Shown one piece after another: positions 9,468 through 16,840 of a DNA stretch of 29,628 nt. The notes beneath the pieces are model-generated. The model was not told the DNA's origin. It saw only the letters and a program-made list of their open reading frames with translations, and made no database searches. The position numbers were made by a program, and so were the translations under genes. The DNA is from Actinomycetota bacterium (GTDB lineage Bacteria > Actinomycetota > UBA4738 > CADDZG01 > WHSQ01). The stretch lies in contig JAUJNU010000017.1 in assembly GCA_030448085.1 (NCBI GenBank), positions 1 to 29,628 on the forward strand, given 5' to 3'. How positions within the stretch are numbered: the first letter of the stretch is position 1; the number at the start of each line of letters is the position of its first letter.

Positions 9468-10440
9468 TCACACGAGTTGAAAGGAGTACGAGTGCCTGTT
9501 GAGGTGCATGACCATGCGACAGGAGGGCTCCCCCTTGTGGTACTCGCTGAGATTGAAGTAGTTCACCTCGAACGCCAACTCAGCGGCAATGTCCTCGAGC
9601 TTACGGTTCTTCTTGACTTCGTGGCCATAGTCCTCGGTCCCCTTCTTGAGCTCATGGATGTGGGACGAGTTGAGGATCACATTCCCCAACCGCAGCGAGT
9701 TACAGATGCCCGAGTAACAATCATCGGCCGACACATCGATGATCTCCGTGTGCTTCTCTAGCCGAGCGATCTCTCCTCCGGCTCATAGAGCTCGGTACAC
9801 ACCAGAGTGTGCTGACGAGTCAACGGAAAGATCGTGCAATCGAGGTGGTAGAGGTACTTCTCGGTCATCAGCAACGGCACGATCTCCATGCCGAACTTCT
9901 CTTCCATCCACTCATAGGTCGCCAGCTCCGACCTGATGCCGTGCCCACCCACGTACACGTTGTCGTGAAGGTGCTTCAGCTCGGCATCCCCTCGAACCTG
10001 GACGGAGCGATGTAGGTGTCGTAGCCCATACCCTTGAAGAACTCCTCGCCTACGGGGGTTTCCCCCGGCGCGGCTCCGAAGTGAAGTTAGAGACGACGAC
10101 GGTGCTCTTCTTCCCGATCATGTGCTCGAGGACGATCCCGAGGTTCGCGGTGAAGACCAAGTCCTGCAACTGACGATCGCGCGGCGTGGGAAGCAGGTAC
10201 ACCAGCGCCTCTGAAGAGATGTACCGGTAGAGCTCCGCGAACTGGCGGAACGCCCGCTTCTGGTTGGGCTCGCGCTTATCCGGCTCCAGCTCCTCCATCC
10301 AGACGTTGTTCGGGATCTTGGTCGAATACGAGAACGGGGGAGCCATGAGGAAGGCGGGGTGCTCGAGATGAGTCGGGTCACCCGACCCCATCTCTTCCTG
10401 AGCAGCCTGCTCTGGAGCGAACCTCGAGGATGTCGGTCAC
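9468..10440 (-). CDS. Amidinotransferase/DDAH-like (COG1834-type) guanidino-modifying enzyme, frameshifted
   Basis: This is about 324 residues reconstructed across frames. The likely start is a GTG at 10440 with AAGGAG upstream; a frame change near 10420 leads into EEMGSGDPTHLEHPAFLMAPP. Family signatures appear in order. F-L-M-A-P-P...NNVWM is the N-terminal strand. D-L-V-F-T-A-N-L-G-I-V-L carries the substrate-binding acid. F-E-G-D-A-E-L lies near 9985, spanning a frame change. GGHGIRSELATYEWM follows, then Y-H-L-D with the catalytic His codon at 9845-9847, and P-S-C-R-M-V-M-H-L-N-R with the catalytic Cys codon at 9519-9521. Enzymes of this fold attack the guanidinium carbon of arginine derivatives (deiminases, dihydrolases, dimethylarginine hydrolases, amidinotransferases); which reaction applies here is not decidable. 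Four frame changes are needed. The gene sits between psd and MATE with 20- and 55-nt gaps. Confidence 0.75.
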
Positions 10441-10460
10441 TTCTTTCGGTCTCCTTTTCG

Positions 10461-11178
10461 CTACAGCTCGTCCACAGCGACGAGGGGGTCGATGCCTGCT
10501 TGCACGTGCCAGCCCTTGTTTTGGACCGGGCGGAAGCAGTGGCAGTCACACAGAGGAATGATCAGGTCCACTTGAGAGCCGTAGCGGATCTGCGAGAAGC
10601 GAGCGCCCTGCTCGCAGGGCTGGTTCTGCTTCAGTTCGAAAGGCAGGATCGAATCGACGTCGTAATCGGCGATCTGAAGGACGTAATAAGGATGCCGGAG
10701 CTGGGGCGAGTCGATCCTGTTGATCATGCGCTGGTTGTTGTGCAGGTACTGCGCCTCCTTGGGAGCAACCTGGAGGTCTTCCAGGAGGTTCTTCTCTACT
10801 TCGAGCATCGGCCGATTGAACGTGTCGATCGGGTCGAGCTGGCGGTATGAGAGTCGCCCGGGGTAGGGCACCCGGTTCACGTGCACGTCGAAGAAGGTCA
10901 TGAAGATCCCGATGACGAGGCTGCGGTGGCTATAGCTGTCGTCCTCATAGCGTCTTTGAGGGAGTACGGCCTGCCCTTGATATCGACGATGGCTTCGGCT
11001 GGGTCGACCGTCTCTTGGTAGAGGATCACCCCGTCTGCGGGCGAGAAGAAGTGGGACGATCCGAGTACGCAGGACGGGGGGGATCACGAAAGAAGTGATA
11101 TTGCGACAGCCACGGGACAGACCTGTCCCTTAAGGGCTCGACCTCAGCCGTTACCCACTCTTCCAAGTTCTGCGCCAT
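10461..11178 (-). CDS. psd: Phosphatidylserine-decarboxylase-like pyruvoyl enzyme, frameshifted
   Basis: The ATG at 11178 follows GAAGGGA. The protein begins MAQNLEEWVTAEVEPL, and the frame then slips at a run of seven C's (11076-11082). It continues with SPADGVILYQETVDPAEAI, whose Asp belongs to the Psd catalytic triad, and slips again near 10955. FMTFFDVHVNRVPYPGRL carries the catalytic His, and R-Y-G-S-Q-V-D-L (Ser codon 10575-10577) is the self-cleavage site that yields the pyruvoyl group. Total length is about 239 residues, like the short bacterial Psd type. Classical Psd makes phosphatidylethanolamine, but Psd-fold enzymes outside phospholipid operons can decarboxylate other amino acids. 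No pssA lies next to it; the neighbours are an amidinotransferase and MATE. The small subunit carries an unusual C-D-C-H-C (10536-10550). Confidence 0.78.
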
Positions 11179-11330
11179 GGGTCCCTTCACTCATTCGAAA
11201 CTTCCAGGATTTGGCGGAGACAATACCCGCCCTGGAACGAAATGGGACTTCTCATGGTCCTCGCGGCGGTGATGAAACCAGAGGCTCCCTGAGGGCGTAT
11301 CGCTGTAAAACCCCAAGAAGGGAGCTCCCG

Positions 11331-11783
11331 ATGAAAAGGACAATGCGCCTAGCCGTAGCACTGAGCCTCGCCGGATCCGTTCTTGCCCTGCCGGCCACGA
11401 GCGGCGCAGGGACATCTCTTCCCCGAAGGGTGGCGAGGCTGAACGGAGATCACCCCGGCGCGACCTCGCCCGACGGTAACGCCAAAGCGTCCGCAGTACT
11501 GAAGCTCGACCGTCTCGGAGACCAGATCTGCTACCGGGTGGACTTCGAGAACATGGTCGTCAGGGGCGTCTACCTCTACCGGGACGGAGCCGAGCGGGGC
11601 GACTACTTCCTCAAGCTCTACGACGAAGCGCCTCAGGACACCTCCCCCGTCAGAGGTTGCATCTCGGACTTTGAGGTCAAGAGATGGCAGATCAAGAAAC
11701 TGAAGCGCCACCCGAAGAGGTACTTCGTGAATGCCTGGGAATACGGGGGCGGGGACATCGCCGGCGGTCTGAGAAGGCCCTAG
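11331..11783 (+). CDS. Small secreted CHRD-like domain protein
   Basis: A 150-residue protein starts at the ATG at 11331, behind GAAGGGAG. The signal peptide MKRTMRLAVALSLAGSVLAL ends at an A-x-S/G-A type site near residue 26. The mature part begins with an L-N-G-D-H-P-G segment and runs G-N-A-K-A-S-A-V-L-K-L, then Q-I-C-Y-R-V-D-F-E-N, a turn, Y-F-L-K-L-Y-D, R-G-C-I-S-D, and H-P-K-R-Y-F-V-N-A-W-E-Y-G-G-G-D-I-A-G-G-L. This is the strand order of CHRD domains (ICYxL, central Gly-rich strand, hP..Y.VN....G.I.G.L), though the central A-H-I-H element is replaced by G-V-Y-L-Y. The two Cys could form a disulfide. It is divergent from the psd operon across about 150 bp and convergent with the lipoprotein gene. 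Its role is unknown. Confidence 0.72.
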   Translation: MKRTMRLAVALSLAGSVLALPATSGAGTSLPRRVARLNGDHPGATSPDGNAKASAVLKLDRLGDQICYRVDFENMVVRGVYLYRDGAERGDYFLKLYDEAPQDTSPVRGCISDFEVKRWQIKKLKRHPKRYFVNAWEYGGGDIAGGLRRP

Positions 11784-11870
11784 ATCTGAGGGTCCGGCGT
11801 GCCTGCGAGACCGAGGAGCGCACCATCACGCAAAAGATGTCACGAGAGCCCTGCGGCGTAAGGCTGGGGA

Positions 11871-12686
11871 TCAGAACCTGATCGACTTCAGGATCTTCCG
11901 CGCCTCTTTCTCCGTATGTCTGAAGCCCTTGTCATCTCCGGCAGCGAAAACCACCAGTAGGCGCTTGCCCTTCACGTGGAGGACCGTGACCTGTGCTTTC
12001 TGCCCTTCCAAGATGAAGAGGCCACTCTCAGGGGAGCCGGTCGGGGGCAGCAGCGCTACGCAATCCCGCTGGCAGTACGGAAGGTCCTCCTCGGGCAAGG
12101 CGGCGAGGTTGACCTCGAAAAGGTCTCCCTCGACAGAGCCAACACTGGTGGTACCTGCAGGCTCCACGCGGAGGTAAGGGTTATCCCTCAGCCAACCCAC
12201 GAGGTCCGCAGGAACCGGTGCCGGATTCGGCTCACCATCTTCGTAGACGAAGACCGAAGAGGGGCGGGCAAAGGTGAGGAAGCTCTCGGCGCCCAAGTTG
12301 AAAGACAGGAAGCGCTCGGATTCGAACTCCAGTCCCTCAGGTGAGACAACCGTCAGTGGGGGGTTGAACTTCGACAGCTTGACGGGGCCCCCGTTCGTAC
12401 CTGGCCCTTGCCCGCCGCCATTCTTGTCGCCTTTGTTGCCGTCGCCCTTGTTGCGGTTGCTGTTGTCGCCGTTGTCATTTTCGCCGTCGCCCTTGTTGCG
12501 GTCGCCCTTGTTGCCCCCGCCTCCCGGATCCTGCGAGGCCGATGCGCTGACGGAGGGCTGGGGGGACGGGCTCTCGATCGCGACTGGGCCCGGCGCGGCA
12601 TCATCGCTGCAAGCGGCAAGCACAGTAGCGGCCAACATCGCCGCAGCTAGGCTCCTCCTACCATTAAGCACTGCTCGCACGTCCAT
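11871..12686 (-). CDS. Lipoprotein of unknown function with Asn/Lys/Gly/Asp-rich linker
   Basis: About 271 residues from the ATG at 12686 (an alternative GTG at 12680 has slightly better spacing to AGAAAGG). A frame extension upstream to 12740 runs through a terminator hairpin and is unlikely to be translated. The signal ends in a lipobox L-A-A-C-S. A Ser/Pro segment and a linker of about 45 residues rich in N-K-G-D repeats follow, then a globular C-terminal domain of about 165 residues. It contains L-T-V-V-S-P-E-G-L-E-F, a pair of Cys in L-P-Y-C-Q-R-D-C, and ends KEARKILKSIRF. The domain is not recognised; the shape suggests a surface-exposed sensor or binding lipoprotein on a flexible stalk. 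It follows the beta-helix gene on the same strand but is separated from it by a terminator. Confidence 0.78.
   Translation of the reverse strand: MDVRAVLNGRRSLAAAMLAATVLAACSDDAAPGPVAIESPSPQPSVSASASQDPGGGGNKGDRNKGDGENDNGDNSNRNKGDGNKGDKNGGGQGPGTNGGPVKLSKFNPPLTVVSPEGLEFESERFLSFNLGAESFLTFARPSSVFVYEDGEPNPAPVPADLVGWLRDNPYLRVEPAGTTSVGSVEGDLFEVNLAALPEEDLPYCQRDCVALLPPTGSPESGLFILEGQKAQVTVLHVKGKRLLVVFAAGDDKGFRHTEKEARKILKSIRF
12418..12520 (-). repeat. Low-complexity degenerate repeat coding an N/K/G/D linker
   Basis: On the plus strand this stretch is made of degenerate units such as TTGTTGCC and GTCGCCCTTG in irregular array. On the coding strand it gives N-K-G-D, N-D-N-G-D and R-N-K-G-D-G units. It lies inside the lipoprotein gene between anchor and globular domain, and it is a likely site of slippage length variation. 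Confidence 0.75.
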
Positions 12687-12707
12687 CCTTTCTCGTTTGA
12701 AAAGACA

Positions 12708-12731
12708 GCCGGCCCCCTCTCGGGGGCCGGC
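12708..12731 (-). terminator. Intrinsic terminator after the beta-helix gene
   Basis: A perfect 10-bp GC stem with a four-base loop, followed on the minus strand by TGTCTTTTC. It lies 44 nt after the stop of the beta-helix gene and just before the lipoprotein start, so it separates the two transcription units. Confidence 0.82.
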
Positions 12732-12774
12732 GTCCCACATCCTGAAGCTGCCTTGCAGCAGCTCTACAGCAGTG

Positions 12775-15700
12775 TCATACCTCTATCGTCTCGGACCGGG
12801 CCTTCAGACAATCGAGGGTCTCCTCTCCTGACATGACCTGTACCCGCTTGGCCACGGCGTAGAACGAGCCCTTGGCGTCGGTCCTCTTGAATCTCCATCG
12901 TCCGTCCTCGTCCGTGAAGACCCTGCCCTTGACGAGGTCGCGGCCTTCGACCTCCTTCTTCACGAGCACCCGGCGCCCGGCGACGCACTCGTCTCGCTCC
13001 GAGCTGACCCGGCCCTTGAACAGGTCCCGGTCGTCCCGGTACTTGATCGTGATCAACGAAGATACCTCGGTCGGAGCCGGCGCTTCGGTCCAGGCGCTCT
13101 GGACGAGGTCCGTGTCGTCTAGACCCTCTTCCTCATCTGAAGCCTCGCCGTTGCAGTCCGCGCCGTCCGAGGAATCTCCCGAGAGGTCGAAAACGGCATC
13201 ACCGTCGGCGTCGATCCAGGCGCAGATCTCGTCCGCCCCGGCCTCGCCGTTGCTCTCGTAGGAGACCTCGCAAGCTCCCGTTGCGTTCGTTGTGCAGCTG
13301 AAGTCGCTGCTCGCTAGGTCCTCGGTAGCGTTCGGACCGCTGAGGATCTTGAAGTCAACCTCGGTCCCTTCGGCCGCGTTGGCGACCGACACCGTCAGCG
13401 TATGAGTTCCCTCCTCCGGCAGTTGGTTCACCGCCGTTTCCGGGCTGACGTCGAGAGTCGCGGCAGGTGGGGGGGGCGGGGGCTCGATCACCAGCGCCGA
13501 AGCCTCGAAGGCGCCTATGTCACAAGCTGCCGTGCCGTCACCGTCGCCATCCAGTCCCCTGGTGACACCCCGCTGGTCGGTCTCCGGCATCGGGCACTCT
13601 CCGGAGTCCAGCGCGGCGCTGCCCTCCTGGAGCGCGATCGTCTGGGTCCGGCCGCCGTTCCACCTCAATGCCCCGAGGCCGATGTCGGTGACGTCGTTCC
13701 GGTCACCCCTCGCACCGAACGCACAGGTTCGGTCATCGGTGAGGTTGTGACCCTCGGAAGAGGGCGTGTTCCCCGAGCAGTTGCTGTTCTCGCCGTTGGC
13801 GAAGTTCTCGGCCAGGATCGTGTCCTCGACCTCTGCCGTGCCCTCGTTGTGGAGACCACCTCCGGACCCGGCTCTCGCGGTGTTCCGGGCGATCGTGTTG
13901 TTCTGGAGCCGCAGCTGCCTGTCGTTGTAGAAGCCGGCGCCATCGTCCTCGGCCCGGTTCTCCGCCACGGTCGAGTTGACGGCACTGAGAGCGCCTTCGT
14001 TGTAGACGGCGCCTCCCTGGCCTGCCGACTCCTCGTCCCCTAGTACGAAGTTGTTGCTGAAGGTGGATCGCCGGATCGACCCCACGGGCACTTCGGCGCT
14101 CTGCCCGTAGCCGTGGTACAAGCCGCCACCTGCCAGCTGTGCCACGTTCTGGTCGACCGTCGAATCGGTCATCGCTACCTCGCTGTTGTAGCTGTAGATG
14201 CCGGCCCCGTGCTTCGTGTGGCCCGCCCCGACGGTGGAGAGGTCAGCGAACCCGTTCCGCCGCACCGTGGTCCCCTGCAGCTTCAGCGAGTCCCAGTAGA
14301 CGAAGATGCCGCCTCCCTCCTCCTCCGCGAAGTTTGCATGCACCTGACTGTCGGCGAGATTCGTCTCTCCATACTCGGTGTAGATGCCACCCCCGAACTG
14401 AGTTCGGTAGGCGTTGCCGAGTTCGTCTGTGCGGCGGCCGTTGTTGTTCACGCTGGTCAGGCTCGTGTTCAGCGAGCCATCGTAGTTGTAGATGCCAGCC
14501 CCGTCATCGGCGAAGTTGTTGTCGACGCTGCTCTCGATCAGCTTCACCTTCGCGTACTCGTTGTAGATACCGCCCCCTAACTCGGCGTAGACCGGGTCGT
14601 TGATGACCGCAGGAGTCTCCCCATCGGCCGGCTCGTCCGCCTCGTCCAGGAACCCGTTGCCGTTGACCGTGCTGCGCGTGAGGGTGAGGGACCCGTCGTA
14701 GTTGTAGACACCACCGCCGTACTCGGCGAAGTTGCGATTGAAGTGGCTGTCGCTGATGTCGGTCTGGGTGCAGCAGCCGCCGTTGTAGAAGCCGCCCCCA
14801 CCGCCATCCCAAGCGATGTTGTCGTTGACCATGGTGTTAGTGATCGTCGTCTCTCCGCAGCAATTGACGTACAGGCCACCACCATCCCGCATCGCCTCGT
14901 TCCCCTCGAAACTCGAGTCGGCGATCTCTAACGTCTGGCAGCAGTCGGTGTAGAGCCCGCCGCCATAGAAAGCTCCCGGGCCGCCGTTGTCGTCTATCTG
15001 AGAGCCCCTGATGGTGATCCCCCCGCAGCACCCGTAGTAGACGCCGGCGCCGTATCGGCCATAGTGGTAGCACCCGAACCAATAGCAATAGCTGTCCATC
15101 TCCGTGATCTCGTTGCCGCTGACCGAGGAGTCGACGATAGTCAGCGAGCCACAACAATCGTGGTGGATACCCGCCCCATTCCCCCGTCGGGTGGTGTTGT
15201 CGTCGACCGTCGACCCCGTCAGCGTCATCCCGCCACAGCAGTCGTAGTAGATACCGCCGCCCTCCTGATCCGCGTCGTTGCGGTCGAAGTGGCTGTCAGT
15301 CACCGTGAAGGCGCCACAGCAACCCTGGAACATGCCGCCGCCGGACCCGTCCTGCGCCACGTTATCGCTGACGGTAGAGCCGGCGACGGTGGTGATCCCG
15401 CCTTCGTTGTATACGTAGATGCCGCCGCCATCCCGTCGCGCGACGTTGTCCGTCACTTCGCTGTTGCTGAGGGTGAACTCACCTGCCTCCGAGTAGTAGT
15501 AGATACCGCCGCCATAGTCGACTCCGGTGTGCTCCTTAATCGTGGAGCCGGCGACGTTGAGCGAGCCTTCTTCGCTGTCAACGTAGAGGCCCCTGCCTTC
15601 GTTGAGCCTCACCTCGGTGGTGGCGACGGACACGGTGAGGCTGTCTGCGTCTCCCCGGATCGTGCTCGAGTTCGAAGAAGCGTAGTTGTAGCACTGCGCA

Positions 15701-16548
15701 CCCTGGCGGCACTCCTGCACCAATATCTCGTTATCGGTGAAAGAGCTTCCGGTTACTTCGAGAGTGCTGGAATCCCCCTCGACCTCGATCGCCGAGGCAT
15801 CGGCACCGAACACATCACACCAGTGCTGGCTCGATGTCTGCCAACAGATGCGCCCTCCCTCAGCAGAGTTGCCTTCGGCTCGGACGTTGTCGAGGATCAA
15901 GGTGGAAAGGGTGCCGAGAGACCGGATGACCCCGCCGGAGCCACCCTCGGACTGGCAACGGGTGCCGTCACCGTAAGGCGTGCACTCCTCCTCCGAGGCC
16001 CCGGCCGAGTTCCCGAGTACTGCCACGTCCGTAAGCTCGAGGGTCTGCTCGTCGTCGGGCATGAAGACCACTCCGCCGCCGTCTCCTCCCTCGGACCTCC
16101 CGTTCTGCAAGGTGACTCCCGAGATCTTCAAGGTCCGGGGACCAAGCAGGCTGAAGTGCCGGTCCTCCAGGGTGGCCGCGTCGATCACGGTCGTCGAGGC
16201 GCCGGACCCGGCGATGATCAGGTCCCTCGTCACATCGAGGTCGCCGAGGGCAGCGGTGTCGTCCTCACCGGCGAGCGTCAGGTTGTACGTCCCCGGTGCG
16301 ACCGTTACCCGGTCCCCGCCCGGCGTGGCATTCGCTTCCATGACCGCGGCTCGCAACGTACAGCCACCCACCACGGATTCGCAGACACCGTCCCCGGGGG
16401 CCGCATCCGGTGAGTCTTCAGTGACCGTCACCGTATAACCGGCCGCCAGCGCGGGCTTAGTGACGATCACCCCGAGGATCAGGAACATCGTCGTCGCCGT
16501 CACCAGAACTGCTAATGACTTCCTGCCAAAACCAACGGTAAGTCGCAA
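12775..16548 (-). CDS. Giant secreted CSLREA / parallel beta-helix protein with Cys-Cys rungs
   Basis: 1257 residues, intact. The TTG at 16548 is preceded by GGGAGGG. A signal peptide covers about residues 1-36. Residues 54-73 are a CSLREA-type motif (D-G-V-C ... G-G-C-T-L-R-A-A-V-M-E-A-N). From about 100 to 920 the chain is a right-handed parallel beta-helix with recurring G-G-G-I-Y ... S-x-V-x-x-N rungs. Residues 920-1015 form a choice-of-anchor-Q-like end (N-C-S-G-N, D-I-G-L-G, D-I-G-A-F-E). A Pro stretch (1023-1028) leads to an Ig-like domain (about 1030-1112), an acidic linker and a final beta domain (about 1163-1257) with two Cys. Seven Cys-Cys pairs occur in consecutive rungs (410-593). 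Such proteins are exported, often as surface adhesins or carbohydrate-active enzymes; no catalytic residues are assigned. It has its own terminator. Confidence 0.9.
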   Translation of the reverse strand: MRLTVGFGRKSLAVLVTATTMFLILGVIVTKPALAAGYTVTVTEDSPDAAPGDGVCESVVGGCTLRAAVMEANATPGGDRVTVAPGTYNLTLAGEDDTAALGDLDVTRDLIIAGSGASTTVIDAATLEDRHFSLLGPRTLKISGVTLQNGRSEGGDGGGVVFMPDDEQTLELTDVAVLGNSAGASEEECTPYGDGTRCQSEGGSGGVIRSLGTLSTLILDNVRAEGNSAEGGRICWQTSSQHWCDVFGADASAIEVEGDSSTLEVTGSSFTDNEILVQECRQGAQCYNYASSNSSTIRGDADSLTVSVATTEVRLNEGRGLYVDSEEGSLNVAGSTIKEHTGVDYGGGIYYYSEAGEFTLSNSEVTDNVARRDGGGIYVYNEGGITTVAGSTVSDNVAQDGSGGGMFQGCCGAFTVTDSHFDRNDADQEGGGIYYDCCGGMTLTGSTVDDNTTRRGNGAGIHHDCCGSLTIVDSSVSGNEITEMDSYCYWFGCYHYGRYGAGVYYGCCGGITIRGSQIDDNGGPGAFYGGGLYTDCCQTLEIADSSFEGNEAMRDGGGLYVNCCGETTITNTMVNDNIAWDGGGGGFYNGGCCTQTDISDSHFNRNFAEYGGGVYNYDGSLTLTRSTVNGNGFLDEADEPADGETPAVINDPVYAELGGGIYNEYAKVKLIESSVDNNFADDGAGIYNYDGSLNTSLTSVNNNGRRTDELGNAYRTQFGGGIYTEYGETNLADSQVHANFAEEEGGGIFVYWDSLKLQGTTVRRNGFADLSTVGAGHTKHGAGIYSYNSEVAMTDSTVDQNVAQLAGGGLYHGYGQSAEVPVGSIRRSTFSNNFVLGDEESAGQGGAVYNEGALSAVNSTVAENRAEDDGAGFYNDRQLRLQNNTIARNTARAGSGGGLHNEGTAEVEDTILAENFANGENSNCSGNTPSSEGHNLTDDRTCAFGARGDRNDVTDIGLGALRWNGGRTQTIALQEGSAALDSGECPMPETDQRGVTRGLDGDGDGTAACDIGAFEASALVIEPPPPPPAATLDVSPETAVNQLPEEGTHTLTVSVANAAEGTEVDFKILSGPNATEDLASSDFSCTTNATGACEVSYESNGEAGADEICAWIDADGDAVFDLSGDSSDGADCNGEASDEEEGLDDTDLVQSAWTEAPAPTEVSSLITIKYRDDRDLFKGRVSSERDECVAGRRVLVKKEVEGRDLVKGRVFTDEDGRWRFKRTDAKGSFYAVAKRVQVMSGEETLDCLKARSETIEV
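14770..15321 (-). repeat. Seven beta-helix rungs each carrying a Cys-Cys pair
   Basis: Within the beta-helix protein, Cys-Cys pairs fall at residues 410-411, 437-438, 465-466, 507-508, 536-537, 563-564 and 592-593. Spacings are 27, 28, 42, 29, 27 and 29 residues, i.e. one per coil. The single long step contains an inserted aromatic loop with Cys488 and Cys493. Each pair follows a G-G-x-Y/F strand and usually precedes G-G/S-x-T-I/V. Rungs on both sides have Tyr/Asn/Glu at the same place. Confidence 0.88.
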
Positions 16549-16840
16549 CGCAACCCTCCCTCTTGAAGCACGCCCCTGCGACGCGCGAGCCTTCCGGCCC
16601 GCACATCAGACAGAACGAGCACGGGGGCCGCAAGGGGCTGCCCGGGTGGTTTTGCACAGCGCCGAAGGACTATCCAGTAGTCCCTCGGCACTAGTCGCCG
16701 CTCCTGGGCAACAAAGGAAAAGAGGCTACCCAAAAGCTTTCCCCGCCCAGGGGCACTGACGAATCGGCCGGCCGGGGGCAGGAACCCCTTGCGGGCCGGC
16801 GAAGTAGACCGAAACGAACCCGCGCCGATCGGAGAACCTT
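16549..16840. promoter_or_regulatory. Divergent intergenic region with two structured elements
   Basis: These 292 bp separate the beta-helix gene (-) from the CocE hydrolase (+) and contain no convincing gene. Two hairpins are visible. One is an 11-bp stem with one mismatch (16661-16671 with 16679-16689). The other is a two-part hairpin: outer 7 bp 16767-16773 with 16794-16800, inner G-run 16774-16778 with C-run 16785-16788, loop CAGGAA. The second lies 40 nt before the hydrolase ATG, so it would be in that mRNA's leader. No clear -35/-10 pair could be assigned. Confidence 0.45.

Noticed and set aside
12418..12520. Possible CRISPR-like or minisatellite array
   Set aside because: The units are irregular, have no spacers, and stay in frame inside a coding linker.
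12274..12831. Pro/Leu/Ser-rich plus-strand open frame
   Set aside because: It is generated by the antisense of the low-complexity linker and signal of the lipoprotein gene and crosses a terminator hairpin.
15064..16413. 449-codon plus-strand open frame
   Set aside because: It lies antisense to the beta-helix gene, whose motifs are unmistakable; the shadow shows only biased composition.
16561..16740. c-di-GMP or cobalamin riboswitch in the divergent region
   Set aside because: The conserved core strings of these classes were not found on either strand; only simple hairpins remain.
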